Source: Salipiger bermudensis
GTDB lineage: Bacteria > Pseudomonadota > Alphaproteobacteria > Rhodobacterales > Rhodobacteraceae
Assembly (NCBI RefSeq): GCF_019801965.1
Contig: NZ_JAHVIA010000009.1
Span: 124,001-188,000, forward strand
Reading direction: 5' to 3'
Length of the DNA: 64,000 nucleotides
Shown here: piece after piece, positions 18,244 to 26,960 of the stretch
Numbering within the stretch: the first letter of the stretch is position 1
Layout of the letters: every line of letters starts with the position of its first letter
Translations under genes and position numbers: made by a program
Notes under the pieces: model-generated
Database searches by the model: none
Told to the model about the DNA's origin: nothing
Seen by the model: only the letters and a program-made list of their open reading frames with translations

Positions 18244-19493
18244 GTCCGGGCCTCGAGCATCGCCAGCGCGGTTTCGAAGAAATCGACATCGCCGAAATTG
18301 CCCGACTTGAGCGCCAGCACGAGCGGCTGGCCCTCGGCGGCGACCGCGGGGACGCCGGGAGTGATTTCCGGGCCGATGCGAAGCGCGGTCAGGCCGAGCC
18401 CCTCGACGACCGCGCCGGAGGTCTCGCCCCCGGCGGTCACCAGGCGCCGGACGCCGCCCGCGACGAGCAGGCGCGCGGTTTCGGCGAAGAAGGCTTCGAG
18501 CCGTCCGGCGACGATCTCGCGCCCGTAGGTCTCCTGCGCGGCCTTCACCCTCTCCGGATCGGCGGAGGAATAGAGCAGCAGCGGGCTGTCGCTGTCGAGC
18601 GCGGCGCGGGCGGCCTCGTCCGGGGTCACGCGGCCCTGCATGACCTCGTCGGCGGTGATCTCGCGGGCCGGATTGCGCTCGCGCCAGCGCGCGATCTGGG
18701 CCCGTGTCATGGTCGAGGCAGAGCCCGCGATCAGAGCCGCCGGGCCGGCCTCGCCGCGCCAGTCTTCCTCGACCGAGTGCAGCGCCTCGGCGCCCAGCAG
18801 GTTGGCCGGAAGCCCCATCGCGACACCCGATCCGCCGGTGATCAGTGGCTGGCCTTTGGCGGCGGCGCCGATGGCGCGCAGGTCGGCGTCGCTGGTCGCG
18901 TCGATCACCACGAGCGGGCGTCCGGCCCCGGTTTCCGAGCAAAGCGCGGTCGCGATGGCCGAAGGGCCGTCGGCGACGGTGGCGGCGGGGACGTGGCCAA
19001 CCGCACGGGTCGATTGCCGCGCTAGCCAGCGCCGGATGTCGGGATCCGTCATCGGGGTGAGCGGGTGGTGCTCCATCCCCGATTCCGAGAGCAGCTTGTC
19101 GTGCACGAAGAGATGGCCCTGGTAGACCGTGCGCCCGGTGGCCGGGAAGGCCGGGCAGACGATCGCCGTCTCGGCGCCGAGCCGATCCATCAGCGCCTCG
19201 GTCACCGGGCCGATATTTCCATCGGGCGTTGAATCGAAGGTCGAGCAGTACTTGAAGAAGATCTGCGTGCAGCCCTGGGCCAGCAGCCAGTCGAGCGCCT
19301 CGAGCGAGCGGCGCACGGCCTCTTCCACCGGCATGGTGCGGGTCTTGAGCGCCACGACGCCGGCATCGACATCGGCGGGCGCGTCGCCGTCGGGCACGCC
19401 GGAGAACTGGATCACCCGCATGCCGTTCTTGGCGAGCATGGAGGCGAGGTCCGACGATCCGGTGAAATCGTCACCGATGCATCCGAGTTTCAT
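18240..19493 (-). CDS. otnK: 3-oxo-tetronate kinase, DUF1537/four-carbon acid sugar kinase
   Basis: 417 residues. The N-terminal substrate-binding domain (MKLGCIGDDFTGSSDLASML, then KYCSTFDSTPDGNIGP) and the C-terminal nucleotide-binding domain (VTAGGETSGAVVEGLG) are both complete and typical of OtnK. It phosphorylates a 3-oxo acid sugar at C4 in the cytoplasm, feeding OtnC. It is coupled to otnC and downstream of the TctABC-type importer genes. DUF1537 members also act on 3-oxo-isoapionate, so a branched substrate is possible. Confidence 0.88.
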   Translation of the reverse strand: MKLGCIGDDFTGSSDLASMLAKNGMRVIQFSGVPDGDAPADVDAGVVALKTRTMPVEEAVRRSLEALDWLLAQGCTQIFFKYCSTFDSTPDGNIGPVTEALMDRLGAETAIVCPAFPATGRTVYQGHLFVHDKLLSESGMEHHPLTPMTDPDIRRWLARQSTRAVGHVPAATVADGPSAIATALCSETGAGRPLVVIDATSDADLRAIGAAAKGQPLITGGSGVAMGLPANLLGAEALHSVEEDWRGEAGPAALIAGSASTMTRAQIARWRERNPAREITADEVMQGRVTPDEAARAALDSDSPLLLYSSADPERVKAAQETYGREIVAGRLEAFFAETARLLVAGGVRRLVTAGGETSGAVVEGLGLTALRIGPEITPGVPAVAAEGQPLVLALKSGNFGDVDFFETALAMLEART

Positions 19494-19532
19494 GGTCTGG
19501 CTCCCTGTCGTGTCGGTCTCGTGCGGCTGATG

Positions 19533-21029
19533 TCACGAGTCGTGGGCTTGGGCGGTCTCGGGCTGGCGGCGGAGCAGCGGCACCAGCACCGTCACCAGCA
19601 CCAGCAGAATGGCGATTGCCAGCAGGATGGCACTGATCGGGCGGTCGAGGAACACCGACCAGTCGCCGCGTGACATCGCCAGCGACCGGCGCAGCTCGCT
19701 CTCGGCGATCGGCCCGAGAACCACCCCGAGGATGATTGCGACCAGCGGGAAGCCGACCTTCTCGAGCAGGAACCCGGCCAGCCCGAAGCCGAGCATCAGC
19801 CAGACATCCATCAGCGAGTTCTGCACCGAGTAGGTGCCGACCACGCAGCAGATCACGATGATCGGGCCGAGCACCGAGTAGGGCACGTCGAGCAGCTTGG
19901 AGAGCAGCGCGATGAACGGCTTCGAGAACACCAGGATCAGAACGTTGACGATCAGCAGCCCGACGAAGACGGCGTAGATCAGATCGGTGTTGCCGGTCAT
20001 GAAGGTGGGGCCCGGGGTCAGCCCATGGACGATGAATGCGCCGAGGATGACGGCGGTGGTGCCCGAGCCGGGAATGCCGAGCGCGAAGAGCGGCACCAGC
20101 GCGCCCATCGCGGCGGCGTTGTTGGCGGCCTCCGGCGCCGCGACGCCCTCGGGCGCGCCCTTGCCGAAGCGCGAGCGGTCCTTCGACCAGCGCACGGTCT
20201 CGGAATAGGCCACCATCGCCGCGGTCGAGGCGCCGATGCCGGGAAGGATGCCGATGGCGGTGCCGAGGATCGACGAGCGCAGGATGGCGCCGCGGATCTG
20301 GCGGATCACCGGCCAGTCGAAGATGCGGATCTTGAAGCTCTTGCTGGCGAGGTGGACATCGCCCTCCTGGCTGCGCTTGAGCACCTCGGAGATCGCGAAG
20401 AGGCCGATGATCACCGGGATCAGGTTGATGCCGCTCATCAGTTCGAGATTGCCGAAGGTGAAGCGCTGGGTGCCGGTGAGCGGATCGAGTCCGACCGAGG
20501 CGATGATCAGCCCGATGCAGACGCCGATCACCCCCATGATGAGGTTGCCGCCCAGTGAGGCCACGACGGTGAGGCCGAGCACGGCGAGCGCGAAGAACTC
20601 GGGCGAGGAGAATTGCAGCGCGATGTCGGCGAGCAGGGGCGTTGCCACGATGAGCACCACGGTGCCCAGAACCCCGCCGAGCGCCGAGGAGAGGATGCCG
20701 ACGCCGAGCGCCTTTCCGGCCTCGCCCTTCTGCGTCATCGGGTAGCCGTCGATCGCGGTCATCACTGCCTCGGGGGTGCCCGGGGCGCGGTAGAGGATCG
20801 CCGTGATCAGCCCCGAGAAAACGCTCGAGGCATAGATTGCGGTCAGCAGCATGAAGGCGCCGGTGGGCTCCATCGAATAGGTCACCGGCAGCAGGATGAC
20901 CACGAGGATCACGCCGCTGATGCCGGGCAGGGCGCCGCCGACGAAGCCGATCAGCACGGCGGAGGCGAGGATCAGCAGGTTGATCGGCTGGAGGACGACT
21001 CCGAAGCCGCCCATCAGGTCGCTAAGCAT
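19533..21029 (-). CDS. tctA: Tripartite tricarboxylate transporter large subunit, TctA family
   Basis: 498 residues with about eleven to twelve membrane helices and the TctA signatures GGALPGISGVILVVILLP near residue 30 and its second-half counterpart GILPGIGAST. The start at 21029 has AAAGGA at proper spacing. It forms the membrane core of a secondary importer with the small TctB-like subunit and the TctC-like binding protein encoded next to it. The substrate is inferred to be the sugar acid used by the Otn enzymes, not citrate. Confidence 0.93.
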   Translation of the reverse strand: MLSDLMGGFGVVLQPINLLILASAVLIGFVGGALPGISGVILVVILLPVTYSMEPTGAFMLLTAIYASSVFSGLITAILYRAPGTPEAVMTAIDGYPMTQKGEAGKALGVGILSSALGGVLGTVVLIVATPLLADIALQFSSPEFFALAVLGLTVVASLGGNLIMGVIGVCIGLIIASVGLDPLTGTQRFTFGNLELMSGINLIPVIIGLFAISEVLKRSQEGDVHLASKSFKIRIFDWPVIRQIRGAILRSSILGTAIGILPGIGASTAAMVAYSETVRWSKDRSRFGKGAPEGVAAPEAANNAAAMGALVPLFALGIPGSGTTAVILGAFIVHGLTPGPTFMTGNTDLIYAVFVGLLIVNVLILVFSKPFIALLSKLLDVPYSVLGPIIVICCVVGTYSVQNSLMDVWLMLGFGLAGFLLEKVGFPLVAIILGVVLGPIAESELRRSLAMSRGDWSVFLDRPISAILLAIAILLVLVTVLVPLLRRQPETAQAHDS

Positions 21030-21051
21030 GGGATGTCCTTTCAGCCGTCCG

Positions 21052-21543
21052 TCAGGGCAGCGGAATGTTGAGAAGCCGGTCGAAGACGAGGGCCACGATG
21101 GCAACGGCGATCGCGGTGTTGAGCCCCACCCGCAGCGGGCGGCGTTCGCCAAGCACGACCGTGGCCAGCGCGGCGAAGAGCGCGGTTGCCACGAGGTAGC
21201 CTGTCAGTGTCATGGTCAGCGTGTAGCCGAGCGTCAGCCCGAGGATGATCAGGTGGCGCCAGCGCCCGCCCGCGAGGTGGTCGCGCTGGACGGCGGCGTC
21301 GGGTTCGCTCGCGGGGCTCGATGCGTCTTGCGAGCCGGTGAAGGGCTCAGGGCCCTTCGTCCAGAGCAGCAGTGCCATGACGGCGAGCAGCCCGAGCATC
21401 AGGACCAGGACGCCGAAGGGCCAGGTGCGCGGGCCGATCAGGGTCGAGACCTCGTGGCTCGCCGGGAACTGCGCCGCCTGCCAGAGAAAGCCGAGCCCGG
21501 CGAGGAAGGTGACGGCGACGAAGATGGAGAGACGTATCGTCAA
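21052..21543 (-). CDS. tctB: Tripartite tricarboxylate transporter small subunit, TctB family
   Basis: 163 residues, four membrane helices (residues 3-20, 36-56, 96-115 and 120-155), as usual for TctB. The start is a TTG at 21543 with a strong AGGAGG 7 nt upstream. It sits directly between the binding protein and the large subunit. Confidence 0.88.
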   Translation of the reverse strand: MTIRLSIFVAVTFLAGLGFLWQAAQFPASHEVSTLIGPRTWPFGVLVLMLGLLAVMALLLWTKGPEPFTGSQDASSPASEPDAAVQRDHLAGGRWRHLIILGLTLGYTLTMTLTGYLVATALFAALATVVLGERRPLRVGLNTAIAVAIVALVFDRLLNIPLP

Positions 21544-21615
21544 GGCGGAGCCTCCTGTCTGTATCCGGCCGGTGTGGCGCGGGCCCGCGGTTCATGGCGG
21601 GCCCGCGCGCAGGGA

Positions 21616-22566
21616 TCAGTTGTCGGCCATGAGCTCCTGGAAATACGCCAGGTTCTTCTCGAGCTCGGCGCGGTATTCCTCGCTGCCAAGCCAGCCCGGT
21701 CGCACGTTGAGGAAGGTGCGTGCGGCGTAGTCCTGATAGGCTTCCGAGCCGAAGATGTCTTCGAACACCGCCTCGATGGCGCCGATGGTCTCGGGCGGGG
21801 TCTCGGCGTTGATGAACACGCCGCGCTCGTTGCCGAAGGTCAGATCCCAGCCGTTTTCCACTGTTGTGGGGATGTCGGGATAGGCCTCGAGCCGATCGTC
21901 CGCCAGCGCTAGCACCGGGATCATCTCGCCGGCGTCCATGTAGCCCTGGATGGCGCTGATCTCGTTGAACATGCCGTCGATATTGCCGCTCAGCAGGTTG
22001 GCCGAGGCAGCGCCTTCATTGTCGTAGGGAATGAAGTTGAGATCGAGCCCGGCCTCGGCATTGAGCCCGAGAAAGGCCATCCGGTCGATGCTGGCGGCGT
22101 GGGTTCCGCCGATGATCAGTTCACCGGGGGTTTCCTCGGCGGCGGCCATGAAGGCCTCGAAGCTGTCGTATTTCTCGGGGTTCACGACCAGCATCAGCAC
22201 GTCTGACTGCATCCGCGCGACCGGGGTCAGCAGGTCGAGTCCGATCGGGTTCTGGCCGGCGGCGAGGCTGGTGATCAGGGTCGAGGAGGCGAACTCGATC
22301 GACTCGCCGTTCGGCTCCGACGTTGCGGTGCGTTGATGGGCGACGGCGCCGGAGGCGGCGGGCAGGTTGATGATCGTCACGTTGGTATCGAGCCGCTCTT
22401 CCAGCATCGGCTGGACGGTGCGGGCGAAGTTGTCGGTGCCGCCACCGGCACCCGCGGCGACGAAGGCGGTGATCGCGGAGGGGCTGTAGCCGTCTTGCGC
22501 GAAGGCCGGGCCGGTGATCAGTGCGAAGGCTGCGGCCGTCGCGAAGGAGCGGTAGGTGACGTTCAT
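21616..22566 (-). CDS. tctC: Tripartite tricarboxylate transporter binding protein, TctC family
   Basis: 316 residues. A Sec signal peptide (SFATAAAFALITGPAFA) is followed by the Bug/TctC fold with the typical FVAAGAGGGTDNFARTV stretch near residue 35 and the AHQRTATSEPNG region. GGAGGAAACC precedes the ATG. It captures the substrate in the periplasm for the TctA/TctB pair. Confidence 0.92.
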   Translation of the reverse strand: MNVTYRSFATAAAFALITGPAFAQDGYSPSAITAFVAAGAGGGTDNFARTVQPMLEERLDTNVTIINLPAASGAVAHQRTATSEPNGESIEFASSTLITSLAAGQNPIGLDLLTPVARMQSDVLMLVVNPEKYDSFEAFMAAAEETPGELIIGGTHAASIDRMAFLGLNAEAGLDLNFIPYDNEGAASANLLSGNIDGMFNEISAIQGYMDAGEMIPVLALADDRLEAYPDIPTTVENGWDLTFGNERGVFINAETPPETIGAIEAVFEDIFGSEAYQDYAARTFLNVRPGWLGSEEYRAELEKNLAYFQELMADN

Positions 22567-22638
22567 GGTTTCCTCCCTGTGGTTTGAACGTGTAGTTCGT
22601 TTCCCCGGTGCGGTGACACCGGAAAATGTCGTTTGCCG

Positions 22639-24039
22639 TCAGGCAGACAGCCTTTGTTCGGCAAGCCGTCGATCCTGCTCTTCGCGTAGGCGAAGGAGCG
22701 CGCTGTCCTGGTCGAGGACGAGGTCGCCCATCCGGATCAGCTCGCCTGCACGCACGTCTCGGGCGAGGCGGCAATTCGAGGCGATGTAGAACGGCGCAGG
22801 GGCCTGCGCATCGAGCGGGCGGCCCGGCAGCATGCGCGAGGAGACGCCCTCGATGGAATGGTGATGGCCGCCCATCTCGAGCAGGCTCCCGGCGGCGAAA
22901 TCGCGATCCGCATGGGCCACGAGATCGACATGGTGACCGGGCTGGGCCGCACCCGAGGAGACGCCTTTGAGACCGATCTCGAAGATCGTCGTGGCGGCTT
23001 CCATCCCGAGCAAGTGGCGGGGAATGTAGATCATCGCCGTGCGGCCGCTGCGGCTGACCACGTGGCCCTTGCCGCGCAGCATCTCCCACGTCTCGTCATG
23101 CAGGCAGCGCACCACGACGAAGACGCCGCCGGCAAAGCTGACCTCGCCCGGCTGGCGCAGGCAGTGAAACACGTCGAGCACCCCGGCGCGGGACAGGATG
23201 CCGCCCTCGGAGGTCTCGCACAGGATCGTCGCGACCTCGTCGATGCGGGCAATGGGGCAGTGCAGGTCGGGACGGTCGGGCAGCATGGCGCAGGCATTGG
23301 CGACCAGTGTCATCTCGCAGAGATCGGGCACCGCGCGCTGCGGCAGCATGGCGGTGGCGGCGGCGCGGCGCGCGACCAGCTCGGCGCAATCGCCCTCGCC
23401 CAGCCGCTCGAGGCCGGCGAACTCGGGCACTTCGGCAACCCGTCCATCGACGCTCATAGTACCGGCGGCGCTGTCATAGACGAAATCGTATTCGCTGGAT
23501 TTCCCGGCCGCGATGATCTCGAGCCCGAGCACCTCGGCCCAGGTGATCAGGCCGATCAGCAGGCTGGGCTGGTCGCCATCCACCGGCGAGACGATCAGAC
23601 CGCGCTCGCGCGCCATCGCTGCGAGGCCGGGGCCTATGACGCTGTCGACCTCCTTGGAGACCATCGCCACGTGGCAGCCATTCTCGATGGCGAGCCGCGC
23701 GTGGCGGGCCCCCGGTTCCGGTGCGCCGGTGGCCTCGACCACGACATTCACCGGAAGCGCCGCGACGGTGGCATAATCGCTCGCCGCGATGAACGCCCCG
23801 GCCTCCCAGGCCTGCCGCGCCTGCTCTGCGCTGTTGCATTCACGGATGTCCGCGTCGGCCACGCCGACCGAGCGCAGGCTCTCGGCGGCGATGGCGCTGT
23901 CGCGGTCGACCGCCACCCGCACGGAAAGCCCCGGAACCACCTGCCCCTGCGCCAGAAAGCTGCGACCGAAGCCACCCGTGCCGATGATGGTGCACTCGAC
24001 GCTGCGCGTTCCGCGGTCGAAATAGGCGTGATGGTTCAT
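22639..24039 (-). CDS. COG4091/DRL-like NAD(P)-dependent oxidoreductase with C-terminal SAF domain
   Basis: 466 residues. The N-terminal Rossmann fold has the dinucleotide motif IGTGGFGRSF, followed by a homoserine-dehydrogenase-like core (VVVEATGAPEPG, AMVSKEVDSVIGPGL) and a C-terminal SAF-type domain (LARDVRAGELIRMGDLVL). Relatives include Brucella DRL, a deoxyxylulose-phosphate reductoisomerase-like enzyme. The family can therefore catalyse oxidation or reduction coupled to skeletal rearrangement. It is the first gene of the sugar-acid operon, with GGAGGACC before its ATG and a GntR operator upstream. It probably generates the 3-oxo acid that OtnK phosphorylates; the exact substrate is unknown. 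Confidence 0.8.
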   Translation of the reverse strand: MNHHAYFDRGTRSVECTIIGTGGFGRSFLAQGQVVPGLSVRVAVDRDSAIAAESLRSVGVADADIRECNSAEQARQAWEAGAFIAASDYATVAALPVNVVVEATGAPEPGARHARLAIENGCHVAMVSKEVDSVIGPGLAAMARERGLIVSPVDGDQPSLLIGLITWAEVLGLEIIAAGKSSEYDFVYDSAAGTMSVDGRVAEVPEFAGLERLGEGDCAELVARRAAATAMLPQRAVPDLCEMTLVANACAMLPDRPDLHCPIARIDEVATILCETSEGGILSRAGVLDVFHCLRQPGEVSFAGGVFVVVRCLHDETWEMLRGKGHVVSRSGRTAMIYIPRHLLGMEAATTIFEIGLKGVSSGAAQPGHHVDLVAHADRDFAAGSLLEMGGHHHSIEGVSSRMLPGRPLDAQAPAPFYIASNCRLARDVRAGELIRMGDLVLDQDSALLRLREEQDRRLAEQRLSA

Positions 24040-24065
24040 GCGGTCCTCCTGCAGGGCGCCCCTCT

Positions 24066-24075
24066 TTGCATGCAA
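24066..24075. promoter_or_regulatory. GntR operator copy 1
   Basis: TTGCATGCAA, a perfect 10-bp palindrome 27 bp before the oxidoreductase start. It is identical to two further copies at exact 62-bp steps. Confidence 0.75.
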
Positions 24076-24127
24076 AACCGGAGCTTTTCCCAAAATTTTC
24101 GACTTTGCGGGTCGATTTCAGCATGTG

Positions 24128-24137
24128 TTGCATGCAA
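24128..24137. promoter_or_regulatory. GntR operator copy 2
   Basis: Second exact TTGCATGCAA, in the middle of the divergent intergenic region, 62 bp from each neighbouring copy. Confidence 0.75.
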
Positions 24138-24189
24138 TACTGCAGTCGTCAAATGTAAATTTCACAAAGTCGTCGCATGGTGTAGGTTT

Positions 24190-24199
24190 TTGCATGCAA
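24190..24199. promoter_or_regulatory. GntR operator copy 3
   Basis: Third exact TTGCATGCAA, 13 bp before the regulator start and just upstream of its Shine-Dalgarno sequence. This suggests autorepression. Confidence 0.75.
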
Positions 24200-24211
24200 T
24201 CGGGAGGCCGC

Positions 24212-24904
24212 ATGAAGGATCAGACTGTCGAGCCGCGGCGGGGCACGCGCTCTGCCTTTGTCACGCAGCAGGTGCGCGACATGATCACCAGCGGCGAGCT
24301 GGAGCCGGGCAGCCGGATCAACGAGCGTGTGCTGGTGGAGCGGCTGAATATCTCGCGGACGCCACTGCGCGAGGCCTTCAAGATCCTCGAGGGCGAGGGG
24401 CTGATCACGATTCGGCCCAATGCGGGCGCGACCGTGGTCGTCCTCTCGACGGAGGATGTCGAAGCCTCGATCGAGGTGCTGATCGGCCTCGAAAGCATCG
24501 CCGCCGAACGCGCCGCCCGGAACGCGACGGAAGCGGAGCTCGACGCGCTGACGGATCTGCATGAGCGCATGACGCAGGCATGGCGCGACGGTGCGTTGAT
24601 GAGCTATTTCCACCTCAACCAGACGATCCACCAGAAGATCGTCGATGCGGCGCAGAACCAGGCGCTGTCGCGGGTCTATGCCAGCGAATCTGCCCGGATC
24701 AGACGCTTTCGCTTCGCCGGGAATCGCGATCCCGAGCGGTGGGCGCGGGCGGTCGAGGAGCATGCCCGCATCCTCGACACGCTGCGGCGCCGGGAAGGTG
24801 CCCTGCTTCGCGAGATGCTGCGGGCGCATCACCTATCGGGCTGGGGCGCCGCGCGGCGCGCGCTCGAGATGCAGCAAGAGGTCGAGGGCCGGGGCGAGAC
24901 CTAG
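24212..24904 (+). CDS. GntR-family regulator, FadR/FCD subfamily
   Basis: 230 residues. The N-terminal GntR winged helix (residues about 15-75, RDMITSGELEPGSRINE ... NISRTPLREAFKILEGEGL) is followed by a helical FCD ligand domain whose metal-site His residues lie around FHLNQTIHQ and EEHARILD. The ATG at 24212 follows GGGAGG. It is divergent from the Otn/TctABC operon and shares a region with three identical palindromes. It most likely represses that operon until the sugar acid or an intermediate binds. Confidence 0.9.
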   Translation: MKDQTVEPRRGTRSAFVTQQVRDMITSGELEPGSRINERVLVERLNISRTPLREAFKILEGEGLITIRPNAGATVVVLSTEDVEASIEVLIGLESIAAERAARNATEAELDALTDLHERMTQAWRDGALMSYFHLNQTIHQKIVDAAQNQALSRVYASESARIRRFRFAGNRDPERWARAVEEHARILDTLRRREGALLREMLRAHHLSGWGAARRALEMQQEVEGRGET

Positions 24905-25112
24905 CCGCGCCTGCCGTCTGACGGGGTCGGGCGAGGCAGGTCCGGCAGGGGGGCTGCCCTGCTGGTTGCGCCGCGCGACCTCTCTGCAAGCGACGCGAGA
25001 TATGCCGCGTCCAGATCCCTCAGAAGACAGCGATGAAGCGATGTCATGGCTGGCCTGTCCGCGCTTTCCGGATCATAAAATTGCAGACGGACGCGGTGGC
25101 GCGGAGAGGGGG

Positions 25113-25859
25113 ATGACGACACGATACGCAGATCTTCTGATGGACACGGTCTCGCGGCTGGCCGAGGCCGAGGGGCCGGATCAGACCTGGGAGGCGGCCG
25201 CCTTCGTGGCCAACAAGATCGGCGCCCGCGCCCTGACCTGTGGCGCGGTGATGCGCGACAGCCGCAACGTCGCCTGGGTGCGAAGCTCGATGAACAGCGG
25301 GTTTCTCGAGATCTTCAGCGAGGCGAAACTCTACGAGGTCGATCCGATCCAGGCAGGCGCGATTGCCGGAAGGGTGGCGCGCACGATCGATGTCGCTGCG
25401 GCGCTGCGTTCGGAAGAGGATCCGCGTGCCCGCGACCTCTATGCGCTGGCGCTCGAACATGGCTTCCGGCACTACCTCAACCACACCTGGGTCGAGGACA
25501 CGAGCGAGCAGACCTTCGCGCTGGCCTGTGACGGGGATCCCTCTGAGCTGTTCGGACGCGGCACCGCGCGGGCCTTCGGCGCGATCTCTGCGGTGCTGTC
25601 GATGGCGATGCGCGCGCCCGGGGTGGTGTATCTCGAGGACCGCGCCTTCGATGCCCCCTGGTCGCGGCTCAGCAATCCCGAGAGAGACGTGCTGTGCTAT
25701 CTCGGGCAGGGGCTCGATCGCGAGCAGATCGCCGACCGCCTCCTGAGGCCGCTCTCCGAGGTCAATCTGCTGTTGAGTGCCGCCTGCCAGAGGCTGGGCA
25801 CGCAGCGGCCCGAACAGGCGCTGTCGCTGCTGCTGGTGCGGGGCGGGCTTTGTCTCTAG
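25113..25859 (+). CDS. LuxR-family regulator, autoinducer-domain type, orphan
   Basis: 248 residues. An N-terminal domain of about 165 residues resembles the autoinducer-binding fold, including the conserved Asp-Pro pair in LYEVDPIQA. The aromatic residues expected just before it (Trp and Tyr in TraR) are Phe here. The C-terminal HTH starts at LSNPERDVLCYLGQGL, but its recognition helix region (EVNLLLSAACQRLG) is unusual. No LuxI-type synthase is in the window, so it is an orphan that may bind another ligand or work by protein contact. A GGAGAGGGGG tract precedes the ATG. Confidence 0.72.
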   Translation: MTTRYADLLMDTVSRLAEAEGPDQTWEAAAFVANKIGARALTCGAVMRDSRNVAWVRSSMNSGFLEIFSEAKLYEVDPIQAGAIAGRVARTIDVAAALRSEEDPRARDLYALALEHGFRHYLNHTWVEDTSEQTFALACDGDPSELFGRGTARAFGAISAVLSMAMRAPGVVYLEDRAFDAPWSRLSNPERDVLCYLGQGLDREQIADRLLRPLSEVNLLLSAACQRLGTQRPEQALSLLLVRGGLCL

Positions 25860-25916
25860 CGCTGGGTTCGGGCCATGCCTCACTCATCCTGCGCCACCGT
25901 CCGGCAGGCATGAGAA

Positions 25917-25942
25917 CGCCCCCGCGATGTCCCGCGGGGGCG
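25917..25942. terminator. Terminator between LuxR gene and sugar ABC operon
   Basis: Perfect 10-bp stem (CGCCCCCGCG with CGCGGGGGCG) with a 6-nt loop, followed by CCTTT on the plus strand. It lies between convergent genes and can serve both. Confidence 0.7.
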
Positions 25943-25976
25943 CCTTTGCGGATCTGCCGGCGTGCCGGCGGCACCC

Positions 25977-26912
25977 TCAGTAGGGGCTGTCTTCGAAGTA
26001 GAAGTCGTCAGCGTTCTCGGGCGTGATCAGCTCGGAGGCGATGATGAACTCGCCGCTCATCGGGGCCGCGCCGGTGATGCCCACGGCGGTCATCTCGATG
26101 GCGGTGGAGATCATCGAGGGCGGGTAGGTCACGTTGACCGGCACCGTCTTGTCGCCGTTGCGGATGCGGTCGACCATCTCCTTCATGCCGGCGCCGCCGA
26201 CCACGATCATCTCGTCGGTGCGACCGGCCTGCTCGATGGCGGCCAGCGCGCCCACGGCCATGTCGTCATCCGCCGCCCAGACCGCGTCGATCTCAGGGAA
26301 GCGCGACAGCCAGTCCTGCATCAGGGTGAAGGCGGTGTCGCGGTTCCAGTTGCCATGATCCATCGCCAGCACCTCGACGCCGGAGCCCTCGATCGCCGCC
26401 TCGAAGCCCTCGACGCGCTCGTTGTCGACGGTGGAGGGGATACCGCGCATCACCACGACCTTGCCGCCATCGTCGAGCGCATCGGCGAAATACTGGCCGG
26501 CGGTGCGGCCGAAGCTGTCGTTGTCACCGGCGACGTAGAGCGTCTCGATGCCGTCCACGGCCAGGCCGCGGTCGACCACGGTGACCCAGGTGCCGCTCTC
26601 GGCGATGCGCTGGATCGGGCCGGTCAGCGGCTCGGATTCAAAGGGCAGCACGACCAGCGCATCGATGCCGCGGGTGGCCACCATGTCCTCGAGATCCGAG
26701 ACCTGGGTGGCGGAATCCGGCGTCGTGGTCAGCACGAAGCTGTGCTCGGGATAGACCTCCTGCAGGCGTTCGACGGTGCGCTCGGCGTGGTAGTTGAGCG
26801 CGCCGGCCCAGCCGTGGGTCGCCGCCGGGATCGAGATCCCGATGGTCTCGGCCTGCGCGGTGCAGGCCAGTGCGCCAATCAGCGCGGTGGTTGCGAAAAA
26901 GGTCTTCGTCAT
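25977..26912 (-). CDS. Sugar-binding protein, RbsB-like
   Basis: 311 residues. A signal peptide (FFATTALIGALACTAQA) precedes a type-1 periplasmic binding fold with the usual hinge features (GISIPAATHGWAGALNY, IDALVVLPFES, DDDMAVGALAAIE). It is the last gene of the LacI-controlled operon, an uncommon place for the most abundant component, and is followed by a strong terminator. The ligand is a monosaccharide or glycoside of unknown identity. Confidence 0.9.
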   Translation of the reverse strand: MTKTFFATTALIGALACTAQAETIGISIPAATHGWAGALNYHAERTVERLQEVYPEHSFVLTTTPDSATQVSDLEDMVATRGIDALVVLPFESEPLTGPIQRIAESGTWVTVVDRGLAVDGIETLYVAGDNDSFGRTAGQYFADALDDGGKVVVMRGIPSTVDNERVEGFEAAIEGSGVEVLAMDHGNWNRDTAFTLMQDWLSRFPEIDAVWAADDDMAVGALAAIEQAGRTDEMIVVGGAGMKEMVDRIRNGDKTVPVNVTYPPSMISTAIEMTAVGITGAAPMSGEFIIASELITPENADDFYFEDSPY

Positions 26913-26960
26913 CTGGTGGTACCTCCCATGGAAAAGACGACGTTGCAGTCAGGCGGTCTC

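Noticed and set aside
24901-25122. Minus-strand 73-codon frame between GntR and LuxR genes
   Set aside because: No ribosome-binding site or family resemblance, and it overlaps the LuxR start region.
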